DNA of 64,000 nt, taken from positions 1,860,001 to 1,924,000 of the forward strand of contig OZ034976.1 of the NCBI GenBank assembly GCA_964030785.1, given 5' to 3'. Position numbers and translations under genes: made by a program. This DNA comes from Siderastrea siderea. Taxonomy: Eukaryota > Cnidaria > Anthozoa > Scleractinia > Rhizangiidae. Under the pieces are notes generated by a model that saw only the letters and a program-made list of their open reading frames with translations, had not been told where the DNA came from and ran no database searches. Positions 34,351 to 47,215 of this stretch are shown here, one piece after another. Positions within the stretch are counted from its first letter, which is position 1. Every line of letters starts with the position of its first letter.

Positions 34351-35134
34351 TTGTTATTTAACAATAAACATCAATAACCATTTTCGCATTAGCAAAGATC
34401 TTTTTCTAAATTGCGTAATAGGTACATGAATATTTTTGCTCACTAAATTTTCGGCGTCATGTCCGACCAACATTTTCCAGGGGGGAGGGGGCGAAGGAGA
34501 ATTTATTATCCTCCTAACAAGTGGGCAATTGAAAGCTGTTGTATTACACGAATAAACGCGCAAGGCGCTTATTGAAAACGGCGAAGTGTTTAGTCATGAC
34601 AGGACGCTTACTTTTCTGGTGACAATCAGTTTGGTTCTTAAAGTATGTCATTGACAGTTATATTAAACTGTATTGAGCCCGAATAGAGCAGGGGACCAAA
34701 ATTCAGATACCAAATATGTATTGAGCATTTCAATTTCATTGAGGTCACTTCGATTTACAAAACTTCGATGGTGTCACTGCATCATATTGAATATTCCATA
34801 TAAGCATAACCCCTCTCTTTTACTCAAAAGCCTGGGGCAGCGTTTATTTTTGGAAGACTTTCATGGGTGCGAAGAAGTCAAGAGTGGCGTTGAAAGGAGA
34901 AATCAAGGTAACTTCAGAAATCTACCCCTGGTCTCTGGATCAGAATTTTAAACCGGGGAGGGTGGAATGCCCGCAGTGGGTGACGATTAAAACTCATGAA
35001 GTTTATTCCCCCCCCCGGAAATTTATCTCTGGCAAATAAAACGGTAAATAAAGAAATTTAAATTTTATTTTTCCGTTCTCAGCCAGTGAGTAACGCAAAA
35101 ATTTGAAATGATATAAAACAGTAGTACTCACATC

Positions 35135-35335
35135 AACTTTAATTTGTACTCTCGCACAAGATTAGACAGATTATAGTAACTTGCTCCAGGTTTGTATTTC
35201 AGTGCTGCATGGTTTCGTCTCTTTATTTACGTCGTTCAGTTCACTGTTGTCTCGTTGTTTGTTGTGTATGTAGTTCATACCAATACAGCGACAATCATCT
35301 CTCGCATCATGTGAAAATGGGTAGTTTTAACCGCA
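35135..35335 (-). pseudogene. Duplicated, decayed PAN exon inside copy 2
   Basis: Aligns with the C-terminal half of the PAN exon at 35514-35700, including the KYKPG...YYDL and CRCIGMNY regions, but with insertions and frame breaks (extra bases near 35160, missing bases near 35306). It lies in the intron between the PAN and EGF-fibrinogen exons of copy 2. Confidence 0.6.
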
Positions 35336-35513
35336 GAGGGTGGGTTGGGGATTTTTAAAGTAACGATGGCAGGCGACGTTTCGTAGGAAAATCCTTTTAA
35401 ATCAACTTTTACCCAATAAAGCAAAAGTTCGAAATTAATATCCCCGGATTAGGACCTTAGTAAAAATTAAACGCAAATATTCGAAATATTATGAACTCGA
35501 CATGAACACTTAC

Positions 35514-35858
35514 ATTAACTTTGTATTCTCGCACCAAATCATAATAACTTGCTCCAGGTTTGTATTTCAGCGCCGTTGGTTTCATCTCTTTATTTACGTC
35601 GTTCAATTCACAGTTGTCTCGTTGTTTGTTGTGTATGTAGTTCATAGAGATACAGCGACAATCATCTTTGTACATCATGTGACAATGGGTGACTTTACTC
35701 ACTGTCGACTTTTTGTACACGTGACCTTCAAGGGCGTGGTTGGGAATGACGTTTTCGTCTATAACAAAGTTGAAGTTTTGAGAGATTCTTTCGGCAGAGG
35801 AGGGAGATTGTCCCAGGATAAGATACAATGCAGCGACCCAGTGGAAGCCGACCTCCAT
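35514..35858 (-). CDS. Signal peptide plus PAN/apple exon, copy 2
   Basis: From ATG at 35858: signal peptide (EVGFHWVAALYLILGQSPSSA, cleavage after SSA likely), mature start ERISQNFNFVIDENV, then an apple-type core with C-H-x-x-C spacing (VTHCHMMYKDDCRCISMNYIH, NCELND). A consensus donor GTAAGT follows at 35513-35508. The exon is open and intact. The EGF-fibrinogen exon about 1.2 kb downstream carries a 2-bp deletion, so the full gene may be non-functional. Confidence 0.6.
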
Positions 35859-36319
35859 GTGGTTCTTAGTCCCCACTTTAAACTAGCTGCGAAATAAAAC
35901 GAAACACCATGTGTTAAAACTAATTTTGACTTTAAACAGTTAAAGCTAGGAAAAAATGAATCGCACGTATGAAAGTAAAATATTTTTTTTCGTGAATTTT
36001 CTAATGTCCATATTATCGGAATGAAAAAAGATTGGTGTATCCCGGCCCTAATTGCTCAGGAAAGCATTTTATTTTGATTTTACATTTTGTGTTGAGTAAG
36101 TCCTGACCAATGGTGCACGTAAAAGTAGTCTTGTTATATTTTTTTCTAATTGTTTGAAGAACACAATAGACCTAAATGTGGCATATTCATCAATATTTGT
36201 CTGCGAAAATAATCTATTTAGCTCTCTTGAAGTTTTCGATTAACGTCGTTTAAACAAGCACGACAATGACGGCATCGAGAAGCGACGGTACTGCACAATA
36301 GCATTGCATGAAAATTTGG

Positions 36320-36620
36320 CTTTGAACATCTTTGATTCGCATTGAAGGTGTAACAAAGTTGCACTACTATCTTTGACAGGTGAATCAAAGGTGATGGAGC
36401 ACATTTAACATTATTTTTGACACAGCTTTGACCCGCATCAAAGAAACCAGCCTTTGACGCGAAGCAAAGGTCACCAAAGGTACCTTTGACGCACAGGTCA
36501 AAGGTGTAGAACTAGTACATTTGACGCAAATCAAATACGGCCTTTGACAACTTTTGACACGAGTCAAAGGTTTGGTGAACACTGCCTTTATCACCTGTAG
36601 CATATGTCAAAGGTGAGTGG
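36320..36620. repeat. Array of imperfect CTTTGAC/GTCAAAG palindromes
   Basis: At least five units of the form (C)TTTGACNCGNNTCAAAG, for example near 36428-36445, 36450-36467, 36482-36503, 36518-36533 and 36547-36572, plus half-sites (AGGTCAAAGG, TCAAAGGTGA) on both sides. Spacing is irregular. TCAAAG matches the core of TCF/LEF sites, so an enhancer-like or satellite-like origin are both possible. Confidence 0.55.
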
Positions 36621-37339
36621 TAAAGGCGGATTTTCGTGCAGTGTAGGTTTTAATTAACCAACCAATAAGTCTGCACGTGGGTTATATATTTTGGTAGATT
36701 TCTTTCTCGTACTCTGCGAAACAACAACGTAAAATGACCAAATTCAAAGTTTTATGGACCACGTGAACACATGGCATACTTAGAATTTTTATTTCAGTTT
36801 TTTTCTTAGCTTGAACGCCGGTTCCCAACACTGAACAAGTTGAACAAGATGGAATAATGATACCCTGCGTGCAGTGGTTCCCGGGGAACAAGAGGACGAG
36901 TAGAATAATGACAAATTTGAACAGCTCAAGTAACGTGAATTTATGTTTCTAAGCGAAGCCTCCATTGTCGTCGTCAACTGGTTGCTTTAAAGCAACCCTT
37001 ATTTGTAAACGTTTTAAAAGCTTCCTCAAACTGGGAGATACCACTTGTGAGAAAAGTCCCGGTATTAACTGGGACATATTGTGTCACACAAAAGAAAATA
37101 TTTGGTGGATTATTACTTCCAATTAACGTAAAGCTCCTTACTGGGTAGAATTCATTTTGATTCATTACTTAAAAAATTCAACGTGTGTATTTCCACTAAA
37201 TCCTAAATAGCCAGAAGGCAAAACAGGGAATTTGGTCTGATTGAAATAACAAAAAAAAAACCGTTTTCTTTTAAAAACACGTTTCTTAGTGGCCCTCGGA
37301 TATTTGAAGAGTTCTTGAGTTTTTATATGATGGTACTTA

Positions 37340-40300
37340 GCTCAATGTTGTTTGTCAAAGCCGGATAATTGTTTACAATTTTTGTTCCTCCGGCAAACCT
37401 TTCCTAAAATCAAAAGCAAAATATTACTCTGCCATATCTTGCTACATAATGAATCAATGGGAGCATTTCTATTTATTTGAACGACGAAGAAATTGCTTTT
37501 CAAAATCCTGAAGACCGATAATGACTTCGTTGGAGACTCTCAGATTAAATTACGAGCTTTGCACTTAACGGTAGTGGTGTTTTTATGGAACGCTGTTATC
37601 TCGTACACCATTATGTAAACCAAATGAAACTTTCACGATAATAATGCTACACACTAGATTGCTTCCATAGTTTGTTGAGTGATATTTGTATTCGGTCTTT
37701 TATTCTCTCTTTTTTTGTTTTGCACCCGCCTCGATTAGCGGTGTCGCTGCCTGCGGGTTTGCAATTAGTGTTGTTTGTTACTGCAAGTGAGCTAACTTGA
37801 ATTGAGCTGATAAGTGATAAAAAACAGTGTTACCATGGTTCTGAAACGCAGAAAACGTAAGACTAACTAGTTAATGAAAATTTTTCTTAACTGATGCATC
37901 TTTCACAATGACGATGTCGGATTATCCCCCCAAACAATTTTTTTTGCTACCGTTTTCAAATCTTTTCATTTTTGTTCTCCAGAAAGATAAATGCTTGTCA
38001 TCTTAAAGAGATGTCGATTTCCACTCAAGGACCATTTGTTCTTGATTTGATTTATGAATCATGAATATTTAGAAAGTACCCTCTTTCCTCGAATATTGTC
38101 CTTCTCTTTGGAAACTTTTTCGAAATCATGATGATTTGCCTTAAAACTAACCTCTAACGGGCGCCTGCAGACTAAAATATCTCAGAGTCAAACCTCGATT
38201 GAGCCTGTGGGAGGATAAAATTCAATTTTCCGTTGAGAGCGTCACTGATCAGCACATTTCTGTGGTGCTGTTTTGTTTTGGTTTTTTTTTTCTGTGCTTG
38301 GATTTTTCTTAACTGTTTCGTGTTTACTTCACAGTCTGTTATGATCAAGGTAAAGTGAAACTACCTTCAGATGACGGATAGTGTGTCTTCAAGAGCCATG
38401 TGAACTTTTCCGAACAAAAATTACAGGAATCAGTATCAAATTCCTGTTATTTGTGGCCAAATCTCGTAGTAGCCTTTCTAAAGGAGTGCGTATTCTATTA
38501 CTACGTTAAGTCTTAAAGTTTCCATGTTACAATCCTGATGGTAGGGAGATTTATACACATCTGCCTTTGTGGCTGTTAACTTCTATTTTTCTCCTTTTCT
38601 GATTGCTTGAATACACCCTTTCGAGCTGACGGTCACGTGTTCAAAGGACGGTAAAGAATTCACGAGCCTGCTGCTACGCTTTAAATTGTTGGATGCCGTT
38701 TAAGAATAGAAGGAAATAATGAACTTAGATGGCAAATTATAAGGTCAATGACTCTTCAGAGGTTATTGTGGTTATTGTGGTTATTGTGTCCAAGCCCGAT
38801 AATTGTTTACAATCCGGCAAACCTTTCCTAAAATCAAAAGCAAAATCGCATATTGATTTTGAGAAACAAAAATTATACTGAAATTTATTCTGTCATATCT
38901 TGCTACATAATGAATCAATGGGAGCAATTCTATTTATTTCAACCACGACAACGAAGAAATTGCTTCTTTAAATCCTGAAGACTGAAAATGACCACGATGG
39001 AACCTCTCAGATTAAATTACGAGCTTTGGAGTTTAATGGTAGCGGTGTGTTTATAGAACGCTGTTATCTCATACACCATTATGTAAACCAAATGAAACTT
39101 GTGACGATAATAATGCTACACACTAGATTACTTCCATAGTTTGTAAAGTGATATATTTTGTATCCGGTCGTTTATTCTCTCGTTTTTTGTTTTGCACCCG
39201 CCTCGATTAGCGGTATCGCTACCTGCGGGTTTGCAATTAGTGATGTTTGTTTTTGTTTCGTGCCAACTGAGCTAACCTGAATTGAGCTGATAAATAAAAA
39301 AATAAATATAAAGATAAATAAATAAAGGAATAAATAGTTTAATGCTGAATGTGACTGATTAATATTGCATTTCTCCAGCTTCCGGTGAGGGGTATTCCCG
39401 CCATCCGGGACATCACTAAGCAGATTCTTAAGTAATGAAAGCGAGGCAGAAGACCTCTTCACTCGCTGTAATAAGAAAGTTAAGGCCAAATCAATTCCGG
39501 TACGGATGTTTCATTATTCTGTGTCACAGCAAAAAGAGCTCGCCCAAAGCAACACTCCCACCATCATGAATAAGACTTACTATGTAAAGGAACATGAAGC
39601 ATAAAAGCAATGTTACAACGGTTCTGAAACGCAGAAAACGTAAGACTAACTGGTTAATGAAAATTTGTCTTCACTGATGCCTCTTTCACAATGATGTATG
39701 ATTATCTCCCCAAACAACTTTTAATTAAAATAAGATGCCACCGACGTTTTCAATTCATTCTGTATTTCTTCTCTAGATCGACAAATGCCGTCACCTTAAA
39801 GAGATGTCGATCCTCACTCAAGAACCACTTGTTCCTGATTTGATTCATGAACCAAGAATATTTTGAGACTAGCAAATTTCCTCGAATACTGTCCTCTATT
39901 TAGGAACATTTTCAAAATGATTTTCCTTAAGAACTTACCTCTAACGGGAGTCTGCCTTTCACATTCCCTTTCAGGAGGCACAAGTATATCTTAGAGAGTT
40001 AGAGTCAAACCTCGATTGAGCCTGTGGGAGGATAAAGTTGAATTTGTAATTGGAAGCAGCCATTGAGCAGCACATATCCACAGAGGTGTTTGTTTTTACT
40101 CATGTTTTTTCCTAATCTTGAATTTTTCTACACTGTTTGTTGTTTACTTCACAGTCTGCAATGATCCGAGGTAAAAAGAAACTCACCTTCAGATGACGAA
40201 TGGTGTGTCTTAGAGAGCAAAATGAACTTTCCGAATAAAAATTGCAGGAATCAGTATTGAATTCGTTTTTTTCTTGGCCAAATGTCGCATTAGCCTTTCT

Positions 40301-40700
40301 AAAAGAATGCGTATTCCATTAGTACGTTAGGTCTTACAAATTTGCATGTTACAAATCTGATGCCTGTATGGTTGATTAATAACAGCTTATTTTTCTCCAT
40401 TTCTGATTGGTTGAATAAACCCTTTCGAGCTGAAGGTCGCGTGACCAAAGGTCGGCAAAGAATTCACGAGCTTACTGGCGCACCTCAAATTGTTGGTAGT
40501 GAAGCTAGCTGGCAAATTATTAAGACGATGACTTTTAAGAGGATATTTTGGCGGGAATGTTGCAAGAAATTCGACAATTCGAACAGAAAGATTCGCTGGA
40601 TATGCCACGGCTTATATAGAACTATGACACATAACAAGTTAGAGAAATTTTTAATCAATCTTTGGACTAAAATTTTTCATATTAATTCTCCAAAAATACC
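37340..40700. repeat. Tandem ~1.5-kb host repeat, two copies
   Basis: 37340-38760 and 38780-40700 share many landmarks in order: GGCAAACCTTTCCTAAAATC, CTTGCTACATAATGAATCAA, GCACCCGCCTCGATTAGCGG, AACTGATGC..TCTTTCACAA and GTTTACTTCACAGTCTG. Part of a further copy lies at 44900-45780, and the insertion site of element A (8480-8973 joined to 31009-31400) is another diverged copy. Confidence 0.6.
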
Positions 40701-41784
40701 AAAATCCTAGCATCATAACTGAAGCGCATAGGCGTACAAATGGATACGATAGAGACGACCGGTACTTTCTTTGTACTCTCTTTAACTAGACGTGAATGGG
40801 TTGCTTAGAGTCGATGAGAGCTGAGTGAAGAAAAGAAGCCCCAACTGACTTTAGAAACCTGTTTAGAAAAGATTTATTTAATCAACGTAAAAGCGGACAT
40901 GCATAAACTAACCTGCTTGACAAATCAAATGTAACAAGCAAACAAATAAAACGAGTAAACGTAAACCTTGACTTATAAAACGAACCGCAGAATTAACCCT
41001 GCCGTGAAATAACTGCAGGACATTATTGCATTTTCAGAATGTAGTGTAACTGATATTGTTTTAGAGTTAAGTGACTTTAATTGCTTTAAAAAGATAGTTC
41101 TCGATATTTCGCAAATATTTCAACAAAAATACTCCCAGGAAAATTCAATGACCAAGAATAGTGGAAAATGTTCAAGAACAAAAATTACTAAATTTACTCG
41201 TGGCCTATCTTGATTCCAAGCGGTGAACAAGTTTAATTATTTCAAGTATGTCAACTTAGCTAACGTGAATTGAGCCGATAAATATTAGAGAGAACAATGA
41301 TTCTGAAACGTTACGTTGAAAACTAATTACAAAAAATTTGTATCAACAGATGCCACTTTTACAAGATGATATGCAATTACCTTCCCTATTCAATACGTCA
41401 TGTACCAGTGAAAAATGAGACTGATTTGTGTGGAATATTCTAACCTCTGACCACCCCTATTACAGTAGTTTCTGTCTCTACTGCAGCCAAGGTTTTCGTA
41501 GGCGTATATTTTGATCAGTAGATTTTGAGCCAATTGAGAAATTTCTTCTTTACGACGTCACCGCTCTACCATTCAACCTCGTACCCAGGCTCTCTGGAAA
41601 GAGGTTGTCTACCATCTAGCATTAGGAAAACTAAAGTACAAGTGATCGATTCCTTCGGGAGTTTTAGTCTTACGTTGTTAAGGCCTAAGGTAATAAGAAA
41701 GACCCCCCTGTGAGACAAGAAACCTTCCATTTTGAGAACAATGTTCAGTACTCGCATTGGGAGACGTTATGTGCCATGTTACTG

Positions 41785-41850
41785 GCAGGGATTAGCGCCC
41801 GGGTGGAGGATTAGCGCCCCGGTGGGGGATTAGCGCCCGGGTGGGGGATT
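41785..41850. repeat. Short tandem repeat of ~21 bp (GATTAGCGCCCGGGTGGGG)
   Basis: Three to four units, GC-rich within AT-rich DNA, absent from the duplicated counterpart near 32380. Confidence 0.7.
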
Positions 41851-42079
41851 AGCGTTGAGTGTTTGAGTAACTTTGATCTATGGGTAAAGAGACGATGTAA
41901 ACAGTAAGTTCTGTTACGTTAGGGAACGTTAGGTACAACACTAGAAAGAATACAAGCCGGCATGACAAATTAATAGTTAGATAACAAGACACAACTGCTC
42001 GCCTTAAAAGGGTAAAAAAAAAAAAAATTTTTTTACATAAAAGCCCGCACTGTGTAACTGAGAAACATTAAAAAGAAGG

Positions 42080-42170
42080 CAGGAAGAAAGGAAGGAAGGA
42101 AGGAAGGAATGATGGATGGATGGATGGATGGATGGATGGATGGATGGATGAATGGATCGATCGATGAATG
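42080..42170. repeat. Tetranucleotide microsatellite (GAAG)n(GATG)n
   Basis: Perfect GATG units around 42109-42150 preceded by GAAG units. Confidence 0.9.
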
Positions 42171-43156
42171 AATTAGGTATTATCAGTGGTGTGTAAAAGA
42201 AAGTGTTCCGAAATTAGTTGAGGACTGTTTAGTTTGTAGACTGTATCCAGACTGGTTTATTGGAAACCCAAGAAGCCTTACAGCTTACAATATCTCGTGT
42301 TACGTGACTGGGCTACACTTAATCACTTCAGTCGGCTCGGCGTACGCGTGCTTGACAGACTGAACGCTCTGCTTATTTACCCATACTTCTTTTAAAAATG
42401 AAATAGGGACCGCTTACATATGTAATTAACGGCACAAACATTCTTTTTTTCTAGACTTATAGTGCACTTTGTTGATGTTGTTACTTTAACAATTATTTTC
42501 TAATCCAATTAGAAAGCGTAGTTCTAAAAAGCTGCCTTTCGGTTTCCTTTTATGCTTCCTACTTACAATCTTCCTTTTGTCACCGTCAGTGTTATGGTTA
42601 CTTGTAATTGTGCTGTAAATAAAATAGATTGAAATTATATTCTATTAAATTTATTCACCAGCAACGTCCAACGAAGGAAAAATGGACAACGTATTCGTAC
42701 CCCAGGGAGGGAACAGGGGGGGAGGCATAGGTATATTAAAGCGTCGGAGAGGTGGGAACGAGGTTGGAATTTGTGTATTCCAAAACAGTCCAATTAGCCG
42801 AAAACTGAGCGCAACAAAAATTCCACCGGCCCAGATCGTAATCTAAAAGTCTTTTTTAGCCACATGAAGAGAATTCTTCTGAGTTTGTAAATGAAACTGA
42901 TGCAATTCTTTGATATGAGCCTCTGAAGTATATACGCACACTTTTATCAAGCCTAAAAAAAGTCCTACCAAAAATTGTTGTACCCAAAAACGTCCACTGG
43001 AAAATTTCTAATCCCCAAAAGGCTCAGATGGCTAATTTCAAACCCAGAAATGGCCGTCGCACGTCCCTGTCACTAGCATACTAATATACTAATACAGTAT
43101 AACTGAGTACCCAACTCCCTCCCCCCCCCGGTGCGGGTTTCGAAACGAAAGAGTTA

Positions 43157-43965
43157 ACCGGCCCCTTTGCTTCCAATCCAGTGCTAAGTATTAGAGTTTT
43201 GATTTGATGAGCACCGAAAAGCAGGGTTAGTATGGCTTGAATAATAATTCCCAAAGTTATCTTCCGACTCTACAGCTCCAATACTCCCATCAAAACACGC
43301 AGCCTGCTGAGGAACTCGTTGTGCTATCAATATGCCACGCGGCTGGTTGCCACGTTCCTGCCGTGCATTCCTGGCACTCAATTCCCCGTATGTTAACAAC
43401 TTCATATGTGCGACACTGCGCTTCCCAATATCCAAACAGATCGTGTCCTTCCAACTTTGCGCGTGCGTAGTCTGTGTACACTAGACCATAATCCGGGAAG
43501 TTGCAACTGGCTCTTAAGTGGGTTGATGCGTCAGCAATGGACTGTATTCGGAACAACGACAATCTATAGGTATCCCAGTTAACCATTCCGCCATCTTCAT
43601 TTACAGGATGATCAAGGCCAAATCTATAATGCTTGAACTGGTCGTTGTTTGCAAGCGAGAAAGATTGTACTAACGTCCAAACATAGCCAGCTTCGGAAAC
43701 AAAATCGCAGTGGACTGGAAAAAGGTTGTTTTGAGAATCGTACAGGAAGTGCATTCCAGATATTTTGGCCCCATTTGTTGCCAGATCCTTGCAGTTCCGA
43801 GGATGTTTTATTTCGTCGCACCGCTGACTAGTGTAATCAACCGGGCAAGTACAGTTGAACCTCACAGTGGTGAGGTCACACTTCTCCTCACAGGTCCCTC
43901 CCTGGAGACATGGATTGGTTTGGCAACATTTGTTGACACAGTGATCTTGTCCTTGGACAAAGTTT
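43157..43965 (-). pseudogene. EGF-like plus fibrinogen-type exon, copy 3 (frameshift and stop)
   Basis: EGF-like module open (NPCLQGGTCEEKCDL, FNCTC) and the fibrinogen-type domain open to the segment after IDSTTSSSAG, where one extra T in a T-run near 43293 shifts the frame. Homology continues in another frame (FDGSIGAVESEDNFG) to 43184, where a CAG codon of copy 2 is TAG. Two lesions make the copy non-functional. Its PAN exon lies at 44231-44520. Confidence 0.65.
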
Positions 43966-44040
43966 CGTCCCGGTTATTTAGCAATCAACAACAAGATCTT
44001 TTTCTAAATTGCTCAAAAAATAACTGGAAAGTTTTGCTCA

Positions 44041-44051
44041 ATAACAATAAC

Positions 44052-44088
<37 letters not shown>

Positions 44089-44100
44089 GTAGTAGTAGTA
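44041..44100. repeat. Trinucleotide microsatellite (AAT)n(AGT)n
   Basis: About 16 AAT-type units followed by AGT units, in the intron of copy 3. Confidence 0.9.
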
Positions 44101-44230
44101 AGCAAAGTTCTTAGACCTTGCTCGTTAGCTAATTCCATTTTCTTTGTACGTAAATTTGTCTCTACCCAAGAAAGAAATTACGACCTCGATCAGTGAGAAA
44201 CGCAAATTCTATAAATGCTTAGTGTACTGA

Positions 44231-44520
44231 CGGCAACTTTATATTCTCGCACCAAATCATAATAACTTGCTTCAGCTTTGTTTTTCAGTGCCGCAGGTTT
44301 CATTCGTTTATTTACGTCATTAAGTTCACAGTTGTCTCGCTGTTTGCTGTGTATGTAGTTCATAGAGATACAGCGACAATCATCTTTGCATATCATGTGA
44401 CAATGGGTGACTGTTGAGGTTTTAAACATGTGACCTTCAAGGACGTGATTGGGAATGACGCTTTCGTCTATAACAAAGTTGTAGTTTTGACAGATTCTTT
44501 CGGCAGGAACGGCAGGTTGT
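44231..44520 (-). pseudogene. PAN/apple exon, copy 3
   Basis: Reading frame open across the apple core (THCHMICKDDCRCISMNYIHSKQ, NCELNDVNKRM, EASYYDLVREYKV) and the upstream ICQNYNFVIDESVIP. The signal-peptide part near 44520-44570 has diverged and no convincing start plus hydrophobic segment is visible. Same exon order as copies 1 and 2. Confidence 0.55.
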
Positions 44521-46360
44521 CCCCGGAAGAGAAATTAAACAACTACATAGTGGAAGATTCCCATGCATGTAGCTTGAATAAAGCGAAGAATGTGTTTATG
44601 CACTTCTGATTTGTTCAATTGCAAGTAAACAAAACAAAAAAAACAAACAAAAAGAAAAACCTGTTGAGTTGTTAAGAAACGCTACTTTAATAAAAAAACT
44701 GCGGGAGAACTTTGTGTTTATATAATACGTATAAAAGCTTGTACACATAAACATCTTTTTTTAGATTTGATGAAGTTAATTTTTCCGCAAAATCTCTCGA
44801 TAGCTTGCGTGCTCACATTTGAAGATTTTATGTTTTTTTTTCTAAATTGTGTCAATTGATTTTACCAATAAGCTATCTTTAAACTATCTTTATCTTTAAC
44901 AGGCCCCTTAGCTTAAATTTTTACAACTTTTGTTTCTGAAAAATACCCCCAGTAGTCTTAAAATTAATAACGCATTCATTGCCTTTACAACTTTAAACCT
45001 CAACTTCTCACTGGAAAATGTCTCAATGTGAAAATATGTATATTTATTTCAATTAAGAATAGAAAACGTAAGATAATCTAATAACTGAAAATTTATATCA
45101 ACTGATGCCTCTTTCACAAATAATTACCAGTTCTCATTGAAAGTTAAGTTAAATCAGATGCCATCATCGATTTTTTTTCTGTTTTTACCCACTTCAATAG
45201 AATGTTAAATTTCAGTGACTTTAACACGACTGTTTAAAGAGGCTCAATTAACGATATTTTGATACAACTGTATTTCCTCGAATATTGTCCCTCCATTTAG
45301 GAATATTATCAAAATAATTTCGCCTAAAACTAACCTCTAACAAGCGCCCGCCTTTCTCAACCCGTTTGAGACCAAAATAAACCCGTGAATGGATTAAGTT
45401 TAATTTTAGTTAAAAGCCATTGAAGTAGCGTTTTTGCGGTGCTTTCCGTTTTTTCCAATAGTTTTTCCAAATTGTATGTTGTATACTTCACAGTATTCTA
45501 CGATCGAGGTAAAGAGAAACTCACCTTCAGATGGTGACTTGTATGTCTTCAGAGGCGACGTGATCTCCCAGAAACAATACGTAGACGAATCGCTAGCAAA
45601 AGCGTGTTATTCCGTTAAGTTTGAAAATTTGGGTGTTTCGACACATCTGCCTGTAGGGTTGCTAACAACTTAGTTTTTTCGTTTTCTGATTTGTTGAATA
45701 CGCCCTTTGTAGCTGAAAGTCACGTGACTAAGGTGGGTCCTTATTCTTTAATCGTTAGTTTTATTAGCCAATGACGTCACGTTAGTGACGTCGTATGGCT
45801 ACTGTCAGAGCCTAAAAATCAATGATATACGTGATGTCTGTCTTAGCTTACGGTTTATGAAGCTGGGGGGATATTGTGTGAGACGATGGGTGGGGGTGTG
45901 CACCGGGACAATGAAACCCTTACCTTATCAGCGGCACATACCCTTACAGCTTATACTATGGGAGTACCCCCGGGCCCTGAAGTGTTTTGCATTGGCCAGT
46001 CTGGATCAACTGGAACTATTTAATTTTCCTTCGAATGCGCTGTTTTGTAGAGTAGCCCCTCAGCTCTTAACAACCTCTAATTTCATTGGACCTTGGTATC
46101 ACGCAGCTCTATTGTTTTCGGGGCTAGGGTACATTGTTTTTTTGTTTGGTGTATTGTTTTCTCAGCAAATCAGAGAAGACCTTGTAAGAGCTGCGACATC
46201 GCCCGTTTTGTATACTTGAGGTCTGGCAGGATTGTATTCTCACTATAGTCCTGCGTTTACTTAGCCGTGGTACAAACTTCCACAGCAACAAAAACATCAG
46301 AAATTATCAGCACAAGACGGACTCGTCAGTTTCAGATTTCATACTTATGATTGTTTTGGT

Positions 46361-46378
46361 GGGGGGGGGGGGGGGGGG
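46361..46378. repeat. Poly-G tract
   Basis: About 18 G in a row, followed by GGGCTGAGGGGTTAGGG. Length likely uncertain in assembly. Confidence 0.8.
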
Positions 46379-47064
46379 AGGGCTGAGGGGTTAGGGTAGG
46401 ACTTACCAGAGGTCTAAAAACCCATAGGTTGTCAGGATAAATTTCACCATATTGTGAAAAAAAAAAAAGGAAAACGTCATTGGCTCTGCGTGCATTGCGT
46501 GCCTATGTTTGTGACAGTTATCTAGTAGAACTATTCCAGCAATGACAGAGGACAGCGGCTAATAAGATACATTTGTAAAGTATAAGAGGTCAAAATTTCG
46601 ACGATACTGAACTGAACTGAACTGAACTGAACTGATTCAAACTTGAGAGGCTCTTGAAACAGGAAGTGGCGTTGCTTTTTGTTTTTGACCGCTGTCAAAG
46701 GTAAAGTATTCACGGGCCTAGTTTAAAACTGCTGGGCGTCATGCATAGCATTTTTTTCGTCGGTACCTGGCTAGCGAAACAATTTCAAATAAAGTTTTTA
46801 GTCTAAGGAAACAACGCAATACAATCTGCAAAGACTAAGCCTTATCAACATGCATGTTCTACTCCCTATTTTCTTTATCAGTTTTTATGGTACTAGTTGT
46901 GAGAATTTGCTTACACATTGAGTTTACTTACACATTCTTTTCTTCTCATAGCCTATATGTTAAATGAAGTTGTGATTTTGTAAAGAGAAAATAGACGTTT
47001 AAAGAATTTAGAAGCTCAAAGGGTTAATCATGCTTGGAACAAACGGGCCCTGATAGAAAACTTA

Positions 47065-47215
47065 ATCGCCAGATGTGTGCGGAAACACCAGGTGCGTGCA
47101 GAAAAGAAATTACCCGATACGTGTAGAAATCGCAGAAGCCAGCGGAAATCACCAGATTTGTGCAAAATTACCAGACGCCCGCGGAATTCACCAAGTTCGC
47201 ACGGATACGCAGCTA
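47065..47215. repeat. Degenerate ~22-bp tandem repeat
   Basis: Units of the type ATCNCCAGATNNGTGCGGAA recur about six times (CGCCAGATGTGTGCGGAA, CACCAGGTGCGTGCAGAA, ACCAGACGCCCGCGGAA). Minisatellite-like. An open frame across it is not considered coding. Confidence 0.5.

Larger units (their letters stand above)
35880..41394. other. Host intergenic DNA with tandem duplications
   Basis: AT-rich, no supported gene. It includes the CTTTGA palindrome array (36320-36620) and two copies of a ~1.5-kb repeat (37340-38760 and 38780-40700). Short open frames here have no domain, conserved partner or plausible start context. Confidence 0.5.
41395..43156. repeat. Host segmental duplication (matches 31970-33536)
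   Basis: Second arm of the duplication described for 31970-33536. Includes a short local repeat of GGGGGATTAGCGCCCGGGT units at 41785-41850 that the first arm lacks, and a tetranucleotide microsatellite at 42080-42170. No gene. Confidence 0.6.

Noticed and set aside
45785..46219. 144-codon open frame in host DNA
   Set aside because: No recognisable domain, overlaps a diverged repeat, no conserved partner in the window, start context unremarkable.
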